DNA of 64,000 bases, taken from assembly GCA_009760885.1 (NCBI GenBank), contig CM019700.1, positions 1,659,905 to 1,723,904 on the forward strand, given 5' to 3'. The DNA is from Achatina immaculata. Taxonomy: Eukaryota > Mollusca > Gastropoda > Stylommatophora > Achatinidae. The notes under the pieces are model-generated. The model saw nothing but the letters and a program-made list of their open reading frames with translations, was not told where the DNA came from and did not search any database. Of the stretch, positions 10,552 through 20,377 are shown piece after piece. The position numbers and the translations under genes are program-made. The first letter of the stretch is position 1. Each line of letters opens with the position of its first letter.

Positions 10552-10827
10552 AAGTATGGATATATTTGTTCTTTTTTTGTGTCCATGATATGTGAAGAAC
10601 TCTTCTGTAGTATTTACATTCAAAGGCATTTACATGTTTCTCAGCTGTTTTGTTAAGTGTCCAGGTCTCACAGGCATATGTTGTGATGGGAAAGATGCAT
10701 GCCCTTAAAAATCTTCTTTTTGTAGTTCTGTCTGTTCCTCTCCACAGATTCTATAGTTTTTTTACTTTCTGAAGAACGACAGATGTTCTCCTTTTAATTT
10801 CCCTCATTGTATCTCCATTATTAGTTA

Positions 10828-11880
10828 GCAGTGATCCATCATTCATTCATTTGCATGTCCCTTGCGGAACTTTGCCTCCCAAACAGCACTCCTGTAGGCC
10901 TCTCGGTTGTGAGCAAGATGGCCTGCTGCTGTTGCATCCATTTCCAGATCGTCAATGATGTCTTGCAGCCATCTTCGTCTTGGTCTTCCTCTTTTTCTTT
11001 TTCCCATTATGTATCCTTCCAATACGGTCTTCTCTAAATTATCATGACGTTTAATGTGTCCAAAATATTTCAGTTTTCTCTCTTTAATCCTCTTCACTAG
11101 CCAGCCTTCTTCAATATTAAGCTCTTGTAGTATAGATATATTTGTTCTTTTTTGTGTCCACGATATTTGGAGAACTCTTCTGTAGCATTTACATTCAAAG
11201 GCATTTATGTGTTTCTCAGCTGTTTTGTTAAGTGTCCAGGTCTCACAGGCATATGTTGCGATGGGAAAGATGGATGCCCTTAAAAATCTTATTTTTGTGG
11301 TTCTGTCTGCTCCTCTCCACAGATTCTTTATTTGTTTTACTTTCTGAAGAGCGATAGATGTCCTCCTTTTAATTTCCCTCATTGTATCTCCATTATTAGT
11401 TAGTAGCGATCCAAGATATTCAAAACTCTCCACTTCTTCCAGTTTTTCCTCATTGATACATATTTCAGTTGCCTTGTTTGTTTTGTCAGTTGTCATCAAT
11501 TTAGTTTTCTTTGCATTAAGATAGAGGTTCTGCTCTTCGCTGTTCTTGCGGACTGACATAATTAGTTTTTCCATTCCTTTTTGTGTTGTGGACAGCAATA
11601 CTGTGTCATCAGCATATCTATCTCTGGTATTTCATAACCTCCAATTGTTATGGCATCGTAATATTCTTTGTCTACATCTTCTCTAACATTCCTCATTATA
11701 TTTTCAGTATACAAGTTAAATAAGTAAGGCGACAATATGCACCCCTGACGGACCCTTTGTTTTATGTCAAACCAAGTTGTTTCACCATTTATTCTTGCTG
11801 CTGCTTGTTGGTCTAGATACAGCAGTGATGTTAACTGTATCAAATGTGTTGGAAATCCCATTTTTTCCATTATTTCCCAA
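10828..11880 (-). mobile_element. LINE-A copy A2 (RTE-like), RT C-terminal half and tail
   Basis: The minus-strand frame at 10843-11598 (251 codons) covers the post-RT region: ESFEYLGSLLTNNGDTM, IFPIATYACETWTLNK, CKCYRRVLQISWTQKRTNIS, RPRRRWLQDIIDDLEMD. The frame 11562-11957 adds part of the RT domain (RVRQGCILSPYLFNLYTENI) and breaks at the YADD motif position. The 3' end carries (ATTC)n on the plus strand (TGAA on the minus). The 5' end at 11880 stops abruptly at the piggyBac sequence. Confidence 0.85.
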
Positions 11881-11914
11881 TAAAATATGAAGAGGAAAAT
11901 GGAATATGGATTTT

Positions 11915-13319
11915 GGATGAGCAAACAATAGATATTTTGGAGTCTCATAGCCAGCATAAATGCTTATGCTGTTATGAAACTTAGCCAAGCAGGTGATGTA
12001 GTAATGATTCTGGATGGACACCTATTGGCTGCCATGAAATGTATAAGTTCATGGGCACTATCATTTCCATGAGCATGCAACCTAAACCAAAACTCAGTGA
12101 CTACTGGATCACTACAGGCCATCTGCAGTCACCATTTTTTAGGCAGATGTTTAATAGGGACAGGTTTCTGAAGATATACAGCACTATGCTGCATGTCGGT
12201 GAAGCTGATAGTGAAGGTAAAGCCAAAATTGAACCTTTTGTCAATCAGCTGGTCGCATCTTTTCAGGCAGCCTTTTACCCTTTCAAAGACATAAGTATTG
12301 ATGAAATGGTAATTGGCTACAAGGGACGCTGGTGTCACAAGCAATATAACGCTAGCAAGCCAGCCAAATATAACATCAAGATGTTTGGCCTTTGTGACTC
12401 CATCATAGGTTATGTGTTCAACCTGGTGATATATTTTGGGAAGCAAACCTCCTATGACCCTGCCACTGCTGACAGTCCAAGTCATGCTGTGAAAGTTTTT
12501 CAGACACTTTTGCAGCCAGTGAAGGCTTCTCATTATATATTTGCAGACATGTATTATACCAGTCTTCCTCTGGTTGATTATCTGCTGTCAAAAGGTCACA
12601 ATTACACTGGGACCTTGAATATCTGTCGTAAGGGCTTTCCTCCGCAGCTGAAAACTCAGACACTTGAAGAAAACAAGCCTGTTTACCATGTCAGAGATGA
12701 TGGTAAGATTCTCTGTGTTTCCTGGACAAACAAAAAGTCAAAGAAGCCTGTTCATGTGGTTACAACACATGGAAAAACTGTCACTATTCCTCTTATCGAA
12801 GGACAACAAGAGGTCCAGAAACCAGAGATCATTCACACATATAACATGTGTATGAATGGATGTGACAGAGCTGACCAAAAGGTTTCATACTATGGCATGC
12901 ATTCTAGAAAGACAATAAAGTGGTGGAAGAAAATATTCAACTGGATTTTGGAAATAACACAGGTGAATGCTCACACTTTATATCTGCTTTCAGAGAACCC
13001 TGGCAGGAGTAACAAACCCCTGGTCTTCTTCAAGAACCAGCTTATTGAAGGTTTGGTATCCTTGGCAGACAGCAGCTTCATTGCAGAAGTTAGTATGCCT
13101 GCTCCCAGGCAAACGGGAGCAGCAGCACATCCCCTTATCTCAGAACGCTACCAAGGTGCTCATCTGACTGACATGAAAGATGTCCGTAAATGGTGTTTAT
13201 ACTGATCGAGGGCAGACAAGAAAGTCTGCACCTATTACTACTGCACTACGTGCTCGGACGAACCTCATCTGTGTCCAAAGAATTGTTTCCGGGCATATCA
13301 TACGTCACATCGAGCATGA
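11915..13319 (+). pseudogene. piggyBac transposase (PGBD4-like), disabled
   Basis: The open frame at 12039-13205 (388 codons) is the DDE_Tnp_1_7 core. Catalytic aspartates are visible at D88 (SIDEMVIGY), D170 (FADMYYTS) and D276/D279 (NGCDRADQ). The frame opens upstream into a TPIGCHEMYKFMG segment, and earlier N-terminal pieces (DEQTIDIL; INAYAVMKL) lie in shifted frames, so the 5' end is broken. The 3' end stops at TGA 13203-13205 exactly where the second cysteine of the C-terminal Cys-rich domain belongs (WCLY-stop). Reading on in the same frame gives CTYYYCTTC, HLCPKNCFRAYHT and a natural stop at 13317-13319. The family's DNA-cleavage and joining activity would need the missing ends. Confidence 0.85.
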
Positions 13320-13491
13320 TACCACTGCATTCTAGCACAAATACTTCATTTGCCTGTGCTTTCTCCATTTACTGTCTGAGCCACCCTTGACATCTCTGTC
13401 TAACCTGACCATTTTTACTCTGTAGGTGACTGATTTCTTGACTGAAGACAGCAGAAGACTAGTGTTTTTGTACCTGTATTGTATATATTGA

Positions 13492-14509
13492 AGACATCAA
13501 TATAGACGGCAAAGACCTGAGGATTGTAAAACATCTATACTGGCAGCAAGAAGCAGCAGTTCGAGTTGAAAATAGAATTGGAAAATACCAACCTATAAAA
13601 CAAGAGGTGCGACAAGGATGTGTATTATCTCCAGACCTTTTTTCTCTGTACAGCGAGAATATTCTAAGAACAATCATCACAGAACCAGGCATAAAAATTG
13701 GAGGATACAATATTAACAACCTTCGGTATGCTGACGACACAGTACTGATAGCTGAGAACCAACAAGACCTGCAAAATCTCTTGGATAAAGTCGCCAAAGA
13801 AAGTGAACAGAAAGGCCTTACTTTGAACATCAAAAAGACAGAGACTATGGTTATATCTAAGAAACAGAATCCACCAGCATGCAGTATAAAATTAAACGGA
13901 ACCATTCTAAAGCAGGTGCAGAAATTCAAATACCTTGGAGCAGTAATAACTTCAGATGGGAAATGCAAAACAGAAATTAGGAACAGAATAGGCCAAGCAA
14001 AGACTGCATTTCAGAGAATGAGAAACATATTAGCTAACACATCTTTATCAATGAATGTTAGAAAATGAGTCCTAAAATGCTATATTGAACCTATCTTGTT
14101 ATATGGAAGTGAATCATGGACAATAGGCAAGTCTGCACAAAAATCATTGGATGCAGCAGAAATGTGGTTTATTAGAAGAATGTTGCGAATCCCCTGGACA
14201 GCAAAAATAACTAATGAAGAATGTATGAGAAGAGCTGGAGAGACAAAAAACCTTGTCAGAAAGATAAGAGAGAGACAACGTACTTTCATAGGACATGCAA
14301 TGAGAAGAGGGAGCATTGAAAATATTATAACAACAGGAAAAATAGAAGGAAGAAGATCAAGAGGAAGACCAAGAGAAATGATACTGGACAGTCTGACGGG
14401 ATGGTGTGAGAGGAGATCACCAACTGAACTGATGGCCTGTATGAAGGATCGGGTACTCTGGAGAAGCATAATAGCCAACGCCAGTCGGCACGGCACCTGA
14501 TGATGATGA
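13492..14509 (+). mobile_element. LINE-B copy B1 (RTE-like), 5'-truncated, inserted in piggyBac
   Basis: A perfect 13-bp target duplication TTGTATATATTGA flanks it (13479-13491; 14510-14522). It starts inside the RT domain (RVENRIGKYQPIKQEVRQGC), includes the catalytic YADDTVLIAE at about 13729-13758, and runs through FKYLGAVITSDGK, LLYGSESWTIGKSA, WFIRRMLRIPWTAK and GRRSRGRPREMILD to the stop at 14498-14500. One TGA (14066-14068) interrupts the frame where copy B2 has CGA. The 3' end is a short (TGATGATG) tail, as in RTE-type LINEs. Confidence 0.9.
13607..14500 (+). pseudogene. LINE-B reverse transcriptase fragment, one in-frame stop
   Basis: Two frames (13607-14068 and 14096-14500) are one reading frame divided by a single TGA after NVRK. 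Residues ~40-50 hold the YADD active site. The frame lacks the apurinic endonuclease and the N-terminal half of the RT palm. The CGA-to-TGA change is the usual outcome of CpG deamination, which points to an otherwise young copy. Confidence 0.85.
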
Positions 14510-14691
14510 TTGTATATATTGACAGCTAATTTAATTTTTTTTATACTTTTTTATCATGTAAATATATTGTGTACAGATCACATACTGATAGTTTTATACA
14601 ACAGTGTGTTGTACAGTGTTCACGTGTTGTACGTATATTCTGTATATAATTTTTTTTTCATTTTTCATGCCATGTATATAATTTTTCACTA

Positions 14692-14910
14692 GCTCTGTAA
14701 CGGCCCTTTTCAGGGCCATCCAAATTTTCAAGACTGGCAATTGCTCAGGAAAGAGGAGCCTTCACCTCAGCCAACAGCAGCTCTGTAACAGCCCTTTTCA
14801 GGGCCATCCAAATTTTCAAGACTGGCAATTGCTCAGGAAAGAGGAGCTTTCACCTCAGCCAACAGCAGCTCTGTAACTGCCCTTTTCAGGGCCATCCAAA
14901 TTTTCACAAT
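14692..14910 (+). repeat. 88-bp tandem repeat x2.5, each with a histone-type 3' stem-loop
   Basis: The units start at 14692, 14780 and 14868. In the first, GGCCCTTTTCAGGGCC (14702-14717) forms a perfect 6-bp stem with a TTTC loop and is followed by ATCCAAA. About 30 nt downstream is a purine-rich GGAAAGAGGAG, the layout of the replication-dependent histone mRNA 3' end (SLBP stem-loop plus histone downstream element). In units 2 and 3 the first G is A or T, leaving a 5-bp stem. No histone coding sequence was seen next to it. Confidence 0.75.
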
Positions 14911-15429
14911 TGACAAGCACTAGGTGTGCGCAAAATGAGTTCACAATGTTTTCTGTTGTGTTTGTGTTTTTGTTTGTTTGTAGTTCTGCAAATTTTTCCA
15001 CAGTTTTTACACTTCATGTGAGGAATTCCATTTATCTTCATATTGTGTTTTTCAATTGGATATTTACAGCTATAATGGTAAGAAGAAAACAATTGTATTT
15101 GTGTGTCATAATTCTTTTTTGGGCTGAAAAGAGATATAGTGTATATTAGATGTGATTCATTTGGATTTCACAACAGAATATGCCAAAGTTGGATTTATAT
15201 TCAGTTGGAATATATTCAGATTGAGGGTAAGTTGAACATACTTTTTTTTATCTCAGTCCTAAATAATTTTTTTTTTTTTGCTCACAAACTTTTCAATATT
15301 TTCTCAACAGTTCTCTTTCTTTGACAAATAACTACATTTATGAAATCCTCATTCATTTCTACTTATTTTGATATATGATACATTTATGTTGAACCCTGAA
15401 TTAGTTTGTTAAAATTAATTTTAGAGAGG

Positions 15430-15545
15430 GACCCAAAAATTATCGCAACACCCGCTCGATAATATAACGTCTGCCCGTACGACGGTAACGTCCGCCTGTA
15501 TGCCGGTAACGCCCGCTTTTTTTTTTCCCGGGTGGAAAGAGTTAA
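15430..15545 (+). repeat. Right end of the piggyBac element with short subterminal repeats
   Basis: The sequence GTCTGCCCGTACGACGGTAAC is followed by a diverged copy TCCGCCTGTATGCCGGTAAC and a partial third (GCCCGC), then a T run, CCCGGGTGGAAAGAG and TTAA. Short GC-rich subterminal repeats next to a TTAA boundary fit a piggyBac terminus. The matching left terminus is missing, so this is inferred. Confidence 0.5.
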
Positions 15546-15611
15546 TCTGCAATTAATGAGCAATAGCATGGCCATATCTTCCTTGGCAATATGTATCATT
15601 AAGATCAGTTC

Positions 15612-16037
15612 ATTCATTTATTTGCATGTCCCTTGCGGAACTTTGCTTCCCAAACAGCACTCCTGTAGGCCTCTCGGTTGTAAGCAAGATGGCCTGCTGC
15701 TGCTGCATCCATTTGCAGATCATCAACGATGTCTTGCAGCAATCTTCGTTTTGGTCTTCCTCTCTTTCTTTTTCCCATTATGTTTCCTTCCAATACAGTC
15801 TTCTCTAAATTATCATGACATTTAATGTGTCCAAAATATTTTTAACCTCCAATTGTTAAGGCATCGTAATATTCTTTGTCTACATCTTCTCTAACATTCC
15901 TCATTATATTTTCAGTATACAAGTTAAATAAGTAAGGCGACAATATGCACCCCTGATGGACCCCTTGTTTTATGTCAAACCAAGTTGTTGTTTCACCATT
16001 TATTCTTACTGCTGCTTGTTGGTCTAGATACAGCAGT
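15612..16037 (-). mobile_element. LINE-A copy A3, internally deleted, with 10-bp target duplication
   Basis: TAAGATCAGT occurs at both borders (just before 15612 and after 16036). The copy joins the extreme 3' end of LINE-A (15612-15840) directly to an RT segment (15842-16037: GVHQGCILSPYLFNLYTENI). About 570 bp present in copy A2 are missing. Intact target repeats around the deletion mean the loss occurred before or during insertion, or later within the copy. Confidence 0.85.
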
Positions 16038-16040
16038 AAG

Positions 16041-16713
16041 ATCAGTAGTTTCTCATTTTTGGCTAAACAGCTGTAGGTAAACACAAAGTAGAGATGCAGG
16101 CCAATGGCTGAGAAATGAGATAAAGAGATGATAACAAAAGGTATTAGATAACAAACAACATGATCTCATGGCTCAAAATGGCCCCAGTTTGCTCCGAATG
16201 GATAACTATGGCCCAAACAAAAACCACCTAGATGGCACAGATAATAAAAATTAAAAAACAATATGGTGAGGGGTAAATGCAAGGCATGTAGAAAGGATGG
16301 ACGAAAGTCATACCCCAGGTGAGTGGTATGTGTGAAGGACCAAAAGTGAGATGCAAGGATATCTGTGAGTTATCCATGACAGCTTTTTTTTTTCCTATCA
16401 ACAACTAGGACTGGGAATAACTGGCAAAAGACTGAATCACAATGGCACGGTGTTATCTGAAGAGAAATACAGGCCAAGACTGAAAACAAAGGAAGCACTA
16501 CGGAGGCTGAACCTTACTACACCATTAACTGATATTACCATGACTACTCATGCATATCTGATTTATTAGTAGAATCAATCATGCGAGAATCTGTTCAGCA
16601 TAACGATACATGGCAAGTTCCACTAACAGTTAATGTTAATCTGCTTCAAAACCATCTACATTTTTTAAGTGCTACTATCATTACTAACTGTATGTTTGAA
16701 ACAGATGCCTTAC
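16041..16713. other. Unannotated sequence, probably intron 1 of the SLC9 gene
   Basis: It follows the donor site of the Na+/H+ exchanger exon on the minus strand. No further exon with exchanger motifs was found here or farther left. Confidence 0.4.
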
Positions 16714-16960
16714 CAATTTTACTGATTCCCGTCAGCAGTACAACAATAGTAAATATCAGCGGGTCCCGAACTTCCTTGTAAGCAACAGCAACAACATGCA
16801 GGCTCCCACGATGGCCATGACTGCCTGCGTCTGTATGGTTACTAGTCGCATTATGTCCGTCGTGTCCATCTCCAGCGTGGCTTTCTGAGACTCCTCGCTG
16901 ATCGCCAACCGCAGGTACAACCAGTAAAATAATGCTAAATAACAAATATTGCTGCGACAT
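16714..16960 (-). CDS. Na+/H+ exchanger (SLC9/NHE family), first coding exon
   Basis: The 82-codon exon plus one base encodes the N-terminus of a sodium/proton antiporter, which exchanges Na+ for H+ at the plasma membrane to control pH and volume. Residues 1-19 are a signal peptide (MSQQYLLFSIILLVVPAV). A His/Gly/Asp-rich extracellular stretch follows, with two N-glycosylation sequons (NAT, NHT; residues 37-43). Then comes the conserved entry into the first core membrane helix: VAVAYKEVRDPLIFTIVVLL...SKIG, comparable to the 'V..PF...LWILLA...KIGFH' of NHE1-5. The exon ends AAAATTG|GTAAGG, a good donor that splits the Gly codon (phase 1) as in other NHE genes. An ATG 22 codons upstream (17026) is in frame, but starting at 16960 places the hydrophobic segment at the terminus, so I prefer it. 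The remaining exons lie outside the window. Confidence 0.75.
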
Positions 16961-17384
16961 TGCTGAATCTTTCCCAAATGCTAATTGGCTGAAGAACCTT
17001 GGTCTCATTTCCTTAAAGCCTGACATTGATTGGTTTAACCTGCCTGCAAAGTTGAGCTACACACTGTGAGCTTCTATGCAATTACACGAACAGAACAAGG
17101 CTCTACGTCTTCCATAGCTGGCATTCTTGGCGCTAAACTCTCGTCCGAAAGAACAGATCCATTTAATATTTTATCAACGAAGTGCGAAATAAGCAGGATC
17201 TCATGAATTTTATATCCTCCCCTCGTAAAAGTTTTGTTTCCTTTGGACGGAAAAACACTTCCGGTGTTACCGACCGCCTTATAAAAAACTTTCACTGGAA
17301 AAAGTTAGTGAAACAGCCTTATATATATATCCTTTCTCTGCTAACAAGGGACGAAAACACTATCAATCTGACATTCAACAACCC
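16961..17384 (-). promoter_or_regulatory. 5' leader and probable promoter of the SLC9 gene
   Basis: The region is upstream of the exchanger start on the minus strand. It contains CCGGAAGTG (minus strand, 17256-17264), a consensus ETS/GABP site common in TATA-less promoters, and is free of identifiable transposons up to repeat E at 17385. An out-of-frame upstream ORF exists (17074-17295). The transcription start was not located. Confidence 0.4.
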
Positions 17385-17660
17385 CTAGCTGACATGCTAG
17401 CGTTAGTGCTGGCGAATCATAGCTAATCAAGAACTTGCCCCCACCTCTCCGCAAGAACCCCTAGTAACAGGCGTAGCCTGGCTAACGGGGCAGGAATCGC
17501 CATAGCCCCCATGGTGATGGAGTCTGCTAAAGAAGCACTGCGCACCCTCTGCTTTTTATTTGCACCCAGGGAATGAAAAAAAAGCCACCATAACCCCCTC
17601 CCACTTGGACACGATGGTATGCCTCAACATCTTCACCGCATCGGCTGCAAAGAACACTTG
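17385..17660 (+). repeat. Repeat E copy 1 (unclassified interspersed repeat, ~300 bp)
   Basis: It carries the family signature CTAGTAACAGGCGTAGCCTG, GCTAACGGGGCAGGAATCGC, GTGATGGAGTCTGCTAAAGA, GCTTTTTATTTGCACCCAGG and CCATAACCCCCTCCCA...GACA. Five copies occur in this window on both strands. No protein is encoded and no clear terminal repeat is visible, so it is either SINE-like or the body of a MITE. Confidence 0.75.
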
Positions 17661-18014
17661 TTCGCGGTTCTAGGGAGAAAGAATAAGATAAGCTTCCCTT
17701 CTTCCAAGTGCTCTTCCCAGTTTTCTGTAAATGATGTGTTGTAACTTATAGATATGACACCTGCGTGGCTTTACTGTAAAATTAAATAATAAATAAATAA
17801 ATGAAAACAAAACATAAATTTTGTACGAGCTAATCTTAGACATTTGTCTCAAAGGAAACAGAAATGCAAGAAAGAAAAAAAAAAAAGATTGTGCTCCTAT
17901 CTACCGACCATTCTGACTGGAGAGAAAAAGCTCTTCTACACTTTCTCTATATTCTCGATCTAGGTCCAGTGCTGAGTGTTGTTTCATCGATATTTAGCAC
18001 ACAACTGTACAACA
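17661..18014. other. Spacer, nothing recognised
   Basis: AT-rich, with a short AATAAATAAATAAATGAAA run near 17785 and an A run at 17878. No gene or repeat end. Confidence 0.4.
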
Positions 18015-18022
18015 TCGTAAAC

Positions 18023-19484
18023 CAGTGTTTCCCAACTTTTTTTTTAGTCATGCCTCATCTCAACGCCTCAAAGATTTTGATTCCCACCCCAACCCACCGA
18101 CCCCCCCCCCTAAAAAAAGTCAAAATTTCCACTCCACCCACCCACCCCCCTAACCCCGGGGTGTATGCCCACACGTTGGGAAACAATCTTTCCCGTGCCG
18201 TTAAACATGTGACATAGGGCTCGCAAGGTAATTCACCAATTTTTCCTGTCTTTGGAGAGTCTTTCAACTTAATCAAGGGATTTTATGCCTGTTAATTTGG
18301 CCTCTCTTAACAATGTCCTCTTCAGAGTTTCACGTGGTCTGCTTTTTTTTCTGTGGCCTGTTGTGTTCCACTTGATAGCTTGTTTTTGGGATTCTCTGAT
18401 CGTTTTTTTCTCATCACGTGGCTAACATATGTCCATCTCCTTTTCCTGATCACCCATGAGACTGGTTGTTGTTCAGTCATCTGTCTTATCTCTGCATTGT
18501 TCTTGAATTCGTCCCATTTGATGCCGAGTATTTTCCTTAGCATTTGTTTTCAAAAGAGTCTAATTTCTTGTCTATTTCTTTAGTTGTTTTTCAGCTTTCG
18601 TATGCATAAATGAGGGTGGATATTACATTTGAATTGAATAGTCTTAACTTGGTTTTTGTGCTTACAACTTTTGAATGCCATATGTTCTCAAGATTCTTGA
18701 AGATCGATGCTGCTTTTGTAATTCTAATTCTAACTTCCTTTTCTGGTGTCACCATACTGGTCTATGTAGCTGCCAAGGTATGCAAATTGATTGACTTCTT
18801 CAATATCTGTCCCTTCTACGTGTATTTTTCCATTTTGATTCATGCGAATTTTCATTATTTTTGTTTTGTCCTTGTTAATTTAAAGTCCTATTTTGCTAGC
18901 CAGTGAAGACAGGCTATCTGTTTTTTCTTGCATGGAATTCATTGTTACTGATAAGAGTTTATGTCATCAGCAAAATCAAGATCTTCTAGTTGGGTCCCTT
19001 GTACTCAGTCAATACCTGTATTACCTGTGGAGCAGTTTTTCATTATGAAGTCTATTTTAATTCCAAAAAGCAAAGGAGACATTATACACTCTTGTTTCAC
19101 ACCTGTTTCAATCTGGAACCATTCACTCATCCCTTCTTCTGTTTTGACTGCACAAACATATCCATTGTAGAAGTCCTTAATGATGTTGACAATTTTAGAT
19201 GGTATTCCATATAGACTTAAAATTCTCCACAATGAATCTCTGTGTATGTTATCAAATGCCTTTTTAAAGTCTATGAAGTTCAGTATTAATGTTTTCTGCG
19301 TTTCAATATGTTCTTCAAGTATTATTCTTAGAGTAAAGATCTGGTCGAGACAGCTTCTCCCTTTTCGAAATCCTGCTTGTTCTTCTCTCATTGCAGTATC
19401 CACTACATCTTTAAGTCTATTCAAAATGACCTTGCAAAATACTTTTGACACAACTGATATTAAGGTCACTTCTGGGAAACAATG
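18023..19484. mobile_element. hAT-type MITE, split by LINE-C copy C2
   Basis: The left end is CAGTGTTTCCCAAC; the right end reads GTTGGGAAACAATG once LINE-C is removed. The flanks TCGTAAAC (18015-18022) and CCGTAAAC (19485-19492) form a 7/8 matching 8-bp duplication of nnnTAnnn form, as expected for hAT. The MITE itself is only about 176 bp: 18023-18187 plus 19484 and the overlap. It resembles the copy at 22570 (GATTATGCC/CATGCC, CCTCAAAGAT). Confidence 0.75.
18188..19472 (-). mobile_element. LINE-C copy C2, 5'-truncated, with RT domain
   Basis: It is flanked by the perfect 11-bp target duplication TGGGAAACAAT (18177-18187; 19473-19483), taken from the hAT MITE end. The minus-strand frame 19005-19517 includes RT motifs: EEQAGFRKGRSCLDQIF, LNFIDFKKAFDNIHRD, GVKQECIMSPLLFGI. 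The C-terminal part (18322-18543: LRKILGIKWDEFKNNAEIRQ) lies after several frame breaks. The 3' UTR is the short GGCACGGGAAAG tail. LINE-C is RTE-like by its ORF end and short UTR; this is my assignment. Confidence 0.9.
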
Positions 19485-19492
19485 CCGTAAAC

Positions 19493-20377
19493 AAAATGAC
19501 CTCAGCGATACTGACACGACTAGGTTTACACTTGAAAACAGCCTGATGTATGATTACAGAACTCTGGTACCATAAGAGTTTTTAAATTCCAGGTTTAACT
19601 TTACTTATACTTTCTTCCTTTTTCCCGTCTTTGCTTTCCAAGCCGACATTATTACAGTGAGCCCTTCCTGGCTAGTTCACTTTCTTTACCTGTTACCCTT
19701 CCATTTCTATGCTCCACACTTTAAATCCTTTTCACCTATTGCAGTTAATCAGTCTGTTCTACCCAAGTCTGTCTTGGTTGGGCTAACTTTTCATTCCTCC
19801 TTCCACTGTCTTCTTTGCTGCTAGCCAGTCAGGCGGTCTAACAGTTTTCATGCTTGTATTATACAAGGAAAGCAGACATTATTCCCCCTATACTCTCTTC
19901 TGCAACAGCATTCTCCATCATGTAAGTCTCTTTTTCTTTTTAAATGTTCTCTTTTCTTATTATTGTTTTATAACTTTCCTCTTCTCTGATATGCAGGGTA
20001 GCTTTTTTCCCCCTCTTCTTTCTATTCTGTTTTCATTCTGTATATACAATATGTCTTAATGACATGGAAAACGGAATTTTCACCTTACCGTACCTGCATA
20101 TTAATTACATGAATAAAACAAAAGTCGGAACGTCTTAACGGTGTGTTTTCGTTAGCTTTTTCACACCTAATTTAATTTCCATGCTTTGCTAGAATAAATT
20201 TTGGTGAGAAATTTTCGTGGAAAGAAACTTGGAGAAAGTTACTCTATAACTGAAAAATATGGGTTGGGTTACAACAACCTACTTTTCATTTTATTAAGAC
20301 TTTGCCTAATTATCGCTCTGAACATTAATTCACATAAGCGCGAAAGATCTACTAGCACTGTCAGTGTTGCTTTGGAG
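19493..20377. other. Spacer, pyrimidine-rich on the plus strand
   Basis: No coding region was recognised. T/C-rich tracts at 19590-20040 give minor open frames. Nothing resembles a transposon end. Confidence 0.4.

Larger units (their letters stand above)
9799..10826 (-). mobile_element. LINE-A copy A1 (RTE-like), 3' portion, split by LINE-C
   Basis: Minus-strand LINE-A: 3' tail (ATTC)n at 9799-9815, then the last coding segment (KGHAN, GKRMRGRPRRRW-type) up to about 10090. It resumes at 10552-10826 (KRTNIS..., NAFECKCYRRVL region). The two parts were continuous before LINE-C entered at the GTATGGATATA site. The 5' end at 10826 abuts the tail of copy A2, so one LINE-A landed in or next to another. 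Confidence 0.85.
11881..15541 (+). mobile_element. piggyBac-type DNA transposon relic, interrupted by LINE-B
   Basis: It holds a nearly complete piggyBac transposase frame. The right end GGGTGGAAAGAG is followed directly by TTAA (15542-15545), the obligatory piggyBac target site. The left TTAA end was not found; the 5' part of the gene (11890-12038) is frameshifted and the element seems truncated at the LINE-A junction. A LINE-B copy (13492-14509) sits in the 3' non-coding part with its own target duplication. Subterminal short repeats (GTAACG/TCCGCC, 15460-15515) lie next to the right end. Confidence 0.7.

Noticed and set aside
11881..12038. A left terminal repeat for the piggyBac element
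   Set aside because: No TTAA with a match to the right end was found before the LINE-A junction; the element appears truncated.
13203..13205. Selenocysteine recoding of the piggyBac TGA
   Set aside because: It replaces Cys, which is intriguing, but no SECIS-like structure was recognised and the 5' end of the gene is already broken, so a null mutation is simpler.
14904..15092. Cys/His-containing minus-strand frame (KCKNCGKICRTT)
   Set aside because: A zinc-finger-like spacing is suggestive, but the frame is only 62 codons, begins in piggyBac non-coding sequence and has no second motif.
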